DNA of 14,255 nucleotides from NCBI GenBank assembly GCA_025765595.1, contig JAIVFH010000568.1:1-14255 (forward strand), in the 5' to 3' direction. The stretch comes from Obelidium mucronatum. Lineage: Eukaryota > Chytridiomycota > Chytridiomycetes > Chytridiales > Chytriomycetaceae. This document shows, in pieces, positions 7,813 to 14,255 of the stretch. Both the position numbers and the translations under genes were made by a program. The notes below the pieces were generated by a model. It had not been told where the DNA came from. It saw only the letters and a program-made list of their open reading frames with translations, and ran no database searches. The number at the start of each line of letters is the position of its first letter. Position 1 is the first letter of the stretch.

Positions 7813-9626
7813 ATGCTCAAATCGTCGAAATCTACAAGCAGTCAGCATCTGCCTGCATATACATACAACACTCCAGCGGCTCTTCCCAGCTTAAAAAACG
7901 CGCTTAAAAGCATGGGCAGCTCGCAGATCTCCCTCATTTCTCTGCATAGCAACAGATCCCACAACTCATTCGCGTCCTCAACAACGGCCTTATCAACAAA
8001 TCAACGGAAGAAAACTCCGCAAATTAACCACGTGACTCACATGACTCCAGAAACTATTGAACATGGAAGCACAGTCAAGAAATCGAAAACTGAATCCATC
8101 GACACTTTTTTGCGAAAAGTCACGCATGTTAGCCTTGTAGGGAAAAACATTGGGATCATGGAGGGATTAGATCTATGTCGAAACTTGAATGTTTTGTATC
8201 TCTACGAAAATAATATCAAGCGGATTGAAGGGTTGAGTGCATGTGTTTCTTTGACGAGATTGTACTTGCAAAATAATCTGGTTGAGGAAATAAGCGGGCT
8301 GGACGTTGGGCTGGATAAGCTGACGGAACTGTATGATTGAAACTTCCTTTTTTCTGAGCTAAGGTTTTGCTGACTTGCTGACCAATTTTGATTTTTCTCT
8401 CCCAGGCATTTGGCAGGGAACAAAATCAAATTTGTAACCGGTTTGGAAGCTCTTCCTGCGTTAGAAATACTCCATTTGGATGGGCAACATATTGATGAAC
8501 CAATGATGTTTGATGTCGGATGTATGGACGCGATTGGGGTATGAACACGACTTCAGATGCAATCCAAGACTCTTAACCTAATAAATGCAGACGACTCTCA
8601 AGAAACTGACGGCTTCTGGAAACGGAATGACAGAAATCCATACTCTCACAGGCCTCGCCGCTCTTGAAGAATTGGAGATCTCAAAAAATAACATTTCAGA
8701 GTGGGAAGAAGTTCACTACGTTCTTGCTTCTTGTGAGAATCTGCAGTCTCTGAATATTACCGGAAACCCTATTGCCAATATTCTTAAGTTTAGACAGAAG
8801 GCAATTTTGGCCTCTCCAAGTTTGGGTAAGTTAATATAATCGAATCCCGTAAAATGAGACTGATTTGAACGGCTTATACCAGTCACCATCAACGAAAAAG
8901 ATGTATCTCCTGTCGAAAGAGACTTTCTTGTGAATATGGAGACAGCAAAAAAGCAACGATCCAAGACTGGACGAAACAGACCACAACAATCGATGGCTCC
9001 TGTTGATCCACATGCAGCGCATATATTTGCTCTGACAATGCTTGGGAATCATGATCAGAAACCCATTCCACATTTGCCCCCTTATGCTTCTCAATACAGG
9101 TGACAATTATACTAAGAAAACTTTGTGTAATTAAAAGCTATTTCTTCATTTAAATAGAGACTTAATGCTCCATCAGTTGGCAGCATCTCAGCTTCACCCC
9201 CAGACACGACCTGGTGGTCCAGATCCATTGATGAAAAAGCTTCCACCTCCAGGCCCACCACAGCAGCGTCCTGCTAAATTGGAACGATCCTCAGAGACTT
9301 TTGAATCAATCCCTAAATTTGGATTCCCGACGCTTCCTTCCCATTCGATGACCCAAAATGATGTTCCTCTTGACTATGATCACCACCGCCACCGCCTCCA
9401 CGATCAATACGACGCGTATTTACCCCAAGGCGATGGAGAAATAGACCATAATCATTTCGACAATAATAACACGGATGAATCGACATGGATTCATGGCGAC
9501 AGTCAGCAACAAAATAAGATACAAGATGCCCACCAACAAGAAAGCCTGTGGAACGGAAATAGTTCTTCGGCAGCATCCGTGTTTGGTTCCACAACAATTG
9601 CCGGTGGACGAAGTGATTGGGATTAG
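7813..9626 (+). CDS. PPP1R42: PPP1R42-like leucine-rich-repeat protein (centrosome/cilium-associated family)
   Basis: Five exons, 7813-8330, 8406-8538, 8591-8825, 8883-9099 and 9158-9626, give 523 residues. ATG at 7813 has a strong ACCATG context; an upstream in-frame TTG is not a plausible eukaryotic start. Residues 1-100 are Ser/Thr-rich and disordered. Residues about 101-290 carry SDS22-type LRRs (KVTHVSLVGKNI, CRNLNVLYLYENNI, LTRLYLQNN, LHLAGNKI, LEELEISKNNI, LQSLNITGNP). A cap segment follows (VSPVERDFLVNMETAKK). The combination of KxTHxxxxxKNI, LCxNLxVLYLY, LTxLYLQNN and ERxFLxN matches vertebrate PPP1R42 closely. The vertebrate protein is about 310-360 residues; here a Pro/Gln/His/Asp-rich tail of about 155 residues is added. 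The family binds protein phosphatase 1 and is linked to centrosome and cilium function, consistent with a flagellated zoospore. KIKF at about 179-182 fits the RVxF docking consensus but lies inside an LRR. Confidence 0.85.
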
Positions 9627-9663
9627 TTGGGGGAATGACCTGTTCTGACACAAGAACAAAACC

Positions 9664-9669
9664 AATAAA
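9664..9669 (+). terminator. Poly(A) signal AATAAA of the PPP1R42-like gene, 24 bp before the next ATG
   Basis: AATAAA falls in the 66-bp gap between the stop at 9626 and the lectin ATG at 9693. The cleavage site of one transcript must nearly coincide with, or lie inside, the 5' UTR of the next. Confidence 0.6.
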
Positions 9670-9692
9670 AAATCGACAAGTAAATTCAAAAA

Positions 9693-11524
9693 ATGAAGCT
9701 TGTCCAACAGCTACTCTTGACGCTGCTCTTTGCATTGGCAGCCCAGGCCACTGAACCACCCACCTCTGGCCAGAAAGTAACCCCTGGCGCGGATGCGGGA
9801 TCCCTGGAGGACCTGGATGCCGTTGGACATGGACAAATCGACAGGAAATACGACTTTAAACAGTCCTTCAAGAAGCCCTTCTTTATCGTCAAAGAAACAA
9901 ACGATCGAAAGATTCCGTTTTTTGAAGTCAAAGACAGTTGCGTCTCCCATTTATTTTGGTAGTTTACTCAAGAGTTGTTTTTTAACACCAATTTCTTGTA
10001 GACGCTATTGCCAGCAACGAGTTTGTGCGACTGACTTCATCGCTGCCGAATCAAGTTGGATCTATTTGGGCTGAGGCGCCTAACCAGCACAAGGAGTGGC
10101 AGCTGCACTTTACATTCAGAGCCTCGGGAAGGGGATATGCGGGCGGAGACGGCATGGCGCTGTGGTACTCAAAGGAAAAAGGAGTCACTGGAACCGTGAT
10201 GGGAAGCAAGGACAAGTGGAATGGTGAGGCGAATTTTTTGTATCGTGTTTTTGAGGTACTGAGTATTGGTTTAGGTCTTGGTATTATCCTGTCCACATCC
10301 TCACATAAGGAAAACCGATTCACTCCATTTATTTATGCGATGGAGAATGACGGTACAAAGGCAGTAGAAGGACGGACCCCACAAAATCACGAGATTCTAG
10401 GAAACTGCTTGAGGGATTACAGAAATACTCCACACCCAGTTTGGGTTCGCGTGACTTACAAAAACCGTCAGTTGCGGGTAAAATATTGTTTTACTTTTTT
10501 TTACAGCGTTTGTGGTTCTCGGCTCATTGATTTTTGGGCTTCATTAAGGTTGATTTCGACTTGTACAAAGACGGTTACCAATTTGTAGAATGCTTCCGTG
10601 CAAAGAATGTGGACTTACCAACCGGCTACTATTTCGGAGTCTCGGCTTCCACGGGCTTACAAGTCCATGGTACGAACAAATCATCACGCCTAGTCAATCA
10701 AACAATGCGTTGATGACAATATTACACCTTTTTTTGCCGTTATTTAGATGACCATGATGTACTTGGATTGGAAGTCTTTGAAGTTCATCCACACCCAAGG
10801 AAAAGTAAATCAAAGTTCCAGGACGAATACAAATTGAACGCGAATGCTCAAAAAGCGATTGATGAAGCCAAAAAAGCAGTCGATGAAGTCACTCAGGATT
10901 TGCGAGAGGCTGGCGTATTGAAGGAGGAAGAGCAAGAGGCTGCCTTTAATGTAAAAAAAAAAAAAAAAAAAAAAAAACCCACGAGCCCCTTACCTTTGAT
11001 TGATGACTACTTATTCAACCCTTTTTTTTAATATACAGCCTCAAATGATTCAGAATTTACAAGAAAACCAGTTCAAAATCATTGAAGCCTTGAACCAAAT
11101 AGAACAAAAAGTCAACAATGCTCCTCAAGTTGCGTCAGAGAATTCTCACCAAAAAGCATCAGAAGGAGTTCGTAACGCGGTGGATCCAGTAGACAAAAAA
11201 GTGGACGGAATCAAGACTAAAATAAATGAGTTGGAGCTCAAACTGGATGCACTGGATCGGGATATCAAGGAGCTGTTTAACGTTATCCGAAACGGAAACA
11301 GTATGGGACAGATGAAATTGAGTGAAGTGAGCAAGAAGTTGGATGAGAGTCATATCAAGATAAAGTCGGCGCAAGACGCGATCCAGAGTGGCGCGGGAGC
11401 GAGTGGTGGAAGCGGGGGAATCGCCATGTACTTTTTGTTCTTCCTTGTTGGTGGATTGGCAGTATATGCTGTCAGTGTGATTGTGCGTATGCGTGGGGAT
11501 CGTGCTCCCAAAAAGTATATTTAA
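9693..11524 (+). CDS. L-type lectin cargo receptor (ERGIC-53/Emp47 class) with KKYI retrieval tail
   Basis: Six exons, 9693-9936, 10002-10223, 10275-10477, 10549-10669, 10748-10950 and 11039-11524, give 492 residues. Parts in order: signal peptide 1-20 (MKLVQQLLLTLLFALAAQA); lectin domain about 70-262 with FVRLTSS, QVGSIWAEAP, GDGMALWYSKE, WVRVTYKN, LPTGYYFGVSASTG and DHDVLGLEVFEV; long charged coiled coil about 275-440; TM helix about 459-480; and a 12-residue cytosolic tail ending KKYI, a canonical dilysine (KKxx) COPI retrieval signal. The family cycles between ER and Golgi and carries glycoproteins. The layout matches ERGIC-53 and yeast Emp46/47. Residues usually contacting Ca2+ and mannose look replaced: the FDTxxN loop reads LSTSSH near 161-166, and the YDxxxD loop reads AVEGRTP. 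Sugar binding may therefore be altered or lost. Neighbours give no functional link. Confidence 0.92.
10953..10977 (+). repeat. A25 homopolymer directly after the 5' splice site of lectin intron 5
   Basis: The intron begins GT followed at once by 25 A, so the donor reads GTAAAA. The intron (10951-11038) ends ATATACAG. The exons on both sides join in frame, so the tract is intronic. Confidence 0.9.
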
Positions 11525-11545
11525 AAGTACAAAGATGAACTGCTA

Positions 11546-12098
11546 TTATTTTTTTTTTCCAAAACCACTACTATAATAACGTCGATGTGTAAAACTGCGA
11601 AAACTTAAAAAACGGCAAGAATGGACAAGGCCTGAAAAACGAAACTTGAAACCACACACAGACTCATTGCGCTGGATCCAATTAAGAACTTTGGTTTTGC
11701 CTGCTCCTACTGTTGGGTGTGCCGTCGGAGACCTAGTCACAATTGCAATTGTGGCAACCACCTCAGTGCCTGACTTGAGTTTCGTCACATCATCATCTGC
11801 AAGCAGAAGCTGTTGGGCCATTTCCATAAGAATCGAAACCCGGTAGCAAAAAATCCGCCTGACTCAACATTAACCAACGCGCCAAGACTTGCTGCTTTCT
11901 CGCCAGTGCCTGTCATTGTCAAAACACCATCCGCTCCAAGCAAGATTCCCTCTGGAGCCTTCACCACAAGCGTTCCTGTTGAAGGAACGAAACCTTTGTC
12001 CCCCACACGCACTGCTCCTACTGCCGCTGAGGATTGAGACATGTCGCCGCCAATCATGAGTATCGATGTGATTTCCCCATTTACTCCGATTGATTGAA
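11546..12098 (-). pseudogene. Degenerate C-terminal blocks of the inverted LRR paralog
   Basis: After the Thr-rich stalk the minus strand stays coding-like in two successive frames. The first contains FTTRPAIQKRPDILIQSIG, MIGGDMSQSSAAVG and GTLVVKAPEGILLGADGV. The second, from about 11827, contains MEMAQQLLLADDDVTKL and GTEVVATIAIVTRSP and stops at 11546-11548. TTRP...ILIQ...IGGD parallels TTKP...FIIN...FGGG at the end of the plus-strand LRR protein. The remainder has no counterpart there and would lengthen the tail to roughly 180 residues. Assignment to the same pseudogene is likely but weaker than for the ectodomain. The end lies only 21 bp from the lectin stop. Confidence 0.5.
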
Positions 12099-12195
12099 TT
12101 AGAATATCGGGTCGCTTTTGAATAGCAGGGCGGGTGGTGAATTTGAATTTACTGGAGTTGTTGATGGTATTGTTGTTGCTGTAGTTATTGTGAGC

Positions 12196-12247
12196 GGTGT
12201 TGTTGTTGTTGTCGTTGTTATTGCTGTTGTTGCTGTTGTTGTTGTTT
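12196..12247 (-). repeat. TTG/ACA trinucleotide microsatellite in the Thr-rich stalk of the pseudogene
   Basis: The plus strand shows an imperfect run of TGT/TTG triplets with a few interruptions. Read on the minus strand in the stalk frame it gives mostly ACA (Thr) codons. A frame change occurs within or just after it. Confidence 0.8.
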
Positions 12248-12480
12248 GAGGTGTGTATCCTGTCAAAGTTGTGGTGGTCGGGTTTGAAGTACTTGACGAT
12301 GTACTTTCAGTAATGGAAAGGCTTGGTGAATGACTAGTGAAAGACGAAGAAGGGATCGATGAAACGGTTGTCTTTGAGATTGATGTGTTTAACGTTGTTG
12401 TGCTGGTTGAGGTTGCACTTGTTGAGCTTGTCGATTGAGTTGTGGTTGTTGTTGAAATTATTGAAGTGGTGGTCGGGCTT

Positions 12481-12516
12481 GGTTGAGGTTGCGGCTGTGG
12501 CTGTGGCTGTGGTTGT
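12481..12516 (-). repeat. Gln-Pro dipeptide repeat (about six units)
   Basis: On the minus strand the hexamer CAGCCA and variants encode alternating Gln-Pro between a Pro-rich stretch (PPPPGP) and the Thr-rich stalk of the pseudogene. The intact paralog lacks this repeat. Confidence 0.8.
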
Positions 12517-13051
12517 ACGGGTCCAGGCGGTGGAGGCACAACTCGCGGCTTCAAACTGAACGTAATCGTAACAATTCCGTCTGATAACGCGTCTCTTCTG
12601 GTAATCCCAGAAATCCAATTATACAAGGTTGCGTTTGTCCATTCATTGCGTCGCGTGAGAGCACTATACTTGAGCGTAATCGTGGCCGTGTACACTGTTT
12701 CTGACGCGGGAAGAGCGATTCCAACTGTAATTTTCGGCGAACCGACGCAAAGCTGGACCGGATGCGGGGGGTTGCAGATCCAAGAATTTCTTGACGCCTT
12801 GGAAAACAGGTGTGGTTGGTAGATTGAACGCGTAGTCTTGTTGGGTTCCGGACGCTCCTATTGGTGTACCCCAGCAAGTTGCTTTATCTAAAAGGATTGT
12901 CGTGATTCCATCACTTAAATGAATACTGTCGATTGCCAGAGATTGTCCGTTTTTGGTGAAGGCGTCAGAAGAAATCTTGACATTCACGGGATCGCCTATA
13001 CGGACGTCAGGTGGCATTGGCTATGCTGATTGTTGCAACTGGTGGAGGAAA

Positions 13052-13309
13052 GCATTTCCCGCTTGTTTGAGATGGAGTGATGGCGCAGAGGTTGGTTGAC
13101 CCGCAGAAACACTTTGTAGGATCAACGCACACAAGATTACCACAGAGCGGTGCTGGAACTAGCAGAATGTACTTTCGCAATGATATCCTGGAGGGGCCTG
13201 TTCCTGATTGACAAGTTAAACACACTCCACTGGTAGCACTAGCAGAGCATTGACCAGATGTGCAGTAGCATGTGGCGGGATCCAAGCATGCGGCGGCGCC
13301 GCAAAGAGG
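13052..13309 (-). repeat. Tandem duplication of the six-Cys module in the inverted LRR paralog
   Basis: Module 1 (13220-13309) begins PLCGAAACLDPATCYC. Module 2 (13052-13147) begins PLCGNLVCVDPTKCFC. They are separated by about 24 residues without cysteine apart from one near module 1. The plus-strand gene has one such module at 3781-3879. Confidence 0.75.
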
Positions 13310-14255
13310 AACAATTTGATTGGCGATGCAAATTCTCCCTGCCTCGACGTAAGTGAATGCGGATCCGGATCCACAGAGACAATCAGATGTTATAAGTGCA
13401 GTGCAACGCTTTGGGCAAGACGCGGGAAGCAAGTCAACCTAACCCCGATAGTTAGTGCTAAAATCTTTTGAGAAATTGTATCTTGAACTATCAATCATAC
13501 CAACGAGTACGCGACCACATGGGGCTGTGCACATGAAGCCGTTTTCTTGCTAACAACACAGGATAGATATGCTGCCAAATCCAAGTTGACACAGAAAGTC
13601 GTCATTTCCTGGGTAATTGCGGAAAGCCCAGCGAGAGATAAAGAGCTATACCTTGGAATCAATTCAACGCATTTCTGCTGAGAAAGAGACATTCTTTATC
13701 AAGAGGGAGAACCTTGTCGTTGACAAGAGATATGATTTTCAAGCCGTAATCGAGCCCCTTGCGAACCGCGCTTGATTGGGGAACCACTAATGTATCAATA
13801 CCAAGATACTCGTTGCAAATCTGGTTGATTGAATAACCCTTGGGGAAAAAACCGCAAGTTGAATTTGCAGGAGGTAAAAGAAATTAACATTTTGGTAACT
13901 TACAAAAGCCCCAACTGCGATAATTTCCTGGTCTGTCGTACAAGCCGAGCAAGACCATGTCGTTATATCCCAGGATGAACAAATTGTATCGAAATTCGAT
14001 AGCGAAGTAGAACTGAATCCTGACCATCCAGGACGATTGGCTAAACAGCCTTGTGCACAGGACGGAAGTGCGGAATATGATGTCAAAGCAACCAATTGTG
14101 GGCAAACAGGAGTGTTTCCATTATAAAGCGTAAATGATCCACCGGCCGTAAAGCAGTTTGTGCCACCAGACGACGCCCCAACCAACAAATTTTCTCCGTA
14201 ATTTCTGGCGGTAAAAAAGATGGAAAATCACGCATCAAGAGAGAAAGCAGCAACA

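Larger units (their letters stand above)
11546..14255 (-). pseudogene. Decaying paralog of the secreted LRR gene, inverted, with about five frame breaks
   Basis: Read on the minus strand from the right edge, the blocks follow the ectodomain of the 769-4800 gene. First exon 14204 to 13904 (after a phase-2 acceptor CCGCCAG) has NLLVGASSGGTNC and ends VGAF before GTAAGT. Second exon 13838-13501 has ICNEYLGIDTLVVP and CVELIPRYSS. Third exon starts at 13438 with CPKRC, two six-Cys modules, DGITTILLDKATCWG, TATITLKYSA and a Thr-rich stalk with PQ repeats. Both introns (13839-13903 and 13439-13500, the latter with a CACTAAC branch) match the intron positions of the paralog. Breaks: 14 extra nt near 13676-13690; +1 near 13005-13022; +1 at a G6 run 12766-12771; a shift in or after the TTG microsatellite near 12120-12260; and another near 11830. 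The LRR part lies beyond the window. The alternatives are unrecognised tiny introns or sequencing indels. Confidence 0.78.

Noticed and set aside
8524..8540. Reading through the exon end in the PPP1R42-like gene
   Set aside because: The frame meets a stop soon after GTATGA. Splicing at 8538 to 8591 restores the LRR sequence in phase 0.
12028..12157. An intron joining the Thr-rich stalk to the tail in the minus-strand copy
   Set aside because: The GTAAAT donor is phase 0 while the usable acceptors are phase 1. The only matching acceptor gives a 38-nt intron, shorter than any other seen here.
13639..13690. A tiny intron that would absorb the 14 extra bases in the pseudogene
   Set aside because: Possible in-frame choices are 35 or 47 nt with poor donors (GTTCTC, GTCAAC) and no clear branch point. 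They would delete residues (LVNDK, PLD) that still resemble the intact copy. Not fully excluded.
1..14255. tRNA, rRNA, CRISPR array or transposon genes
   Set aside because: No cloverleaf, rRNA core motif, regularly spaced repeats, transposase or reverse transcriptase motif was seen on either strand by eye.

Overview
The window looks like a compact eukaryotic genome with short spliceosomal introns (46 to 88 nt). The introns have GT-AG borders and recognisable branch points such as TACTAAAAC, TTCTAAC and CACTAAC. Neighbouring genes are separated by only tens to a few hundred bases. One gene is a clear PPP1R42-type leucine-rich-repeat protein, a family tied to centrosomes and cilia. Another is a secreted LRR protein with a fungal-style Ser/Thr-rich stalk. 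Together these suggest a zoosporic (flagellated) early-diverging fungus such as a chytrid. That placement is inference; no rRNA or marker gene is present to prove it.

Layout from left to right. 40-695 (+) is the 3' end of an E6AP/UBE3A-like HECT ubiquitin ligase. 769-4800 (+) is an 11-exon gene for an 1150-residue secreted protein with a Cys-rich cap, many LRRs, a long Cys-rich ectodomain, a beta-rich domain, a Thr/Ser stalk and a Gly-rich tail. 4956-5654 (-) is a one-exon gene with an arrestin-N-like domain, convergent with the LRR gene. 5918-7598 (+) is a Gln-rich, probably nuclear protein that I do not recognise. 7813-9626 (+) is the PPP1R42-like gene. 9693-11524 (+), only 66 bp further on, is an L-type lectin (ERGIC-53/Emp47 class) with signal peptide, lectin domain, coiled coil, TM helix and a KKYI tail. 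11546 to the right edge (-) is a second copy of the secreted LRR family. It is inverted relative to the first and carries about five reading-frame breaks, so it reads as a decaying pseudogene.

All intact gene models were assembled by hand from splice borders. Their summed exon lengths are divisible by three: 3453, 1611, 1572 and 1479 nt for the spliced genes. The same procedure fails repeatedly for the right-hand LRR copy, which makes its breaks meaningful.

The most striking observations are these. Seven consecutive phase-2 introns in the secreted LRR gene split the same Leu/Ile/Met codon of the repeat. The inverted decaying paralog keeps two intron positions but has gained an extra six-Cys module. 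The lectin seems to have lost the usual calcium/mannose-binding residues while keeping its trafficking signals. I see no operon-like functional link between the genes. They appear to be a compact mix of ubiquitylation, cell-surface, secretory-pathway and flagellar functions.
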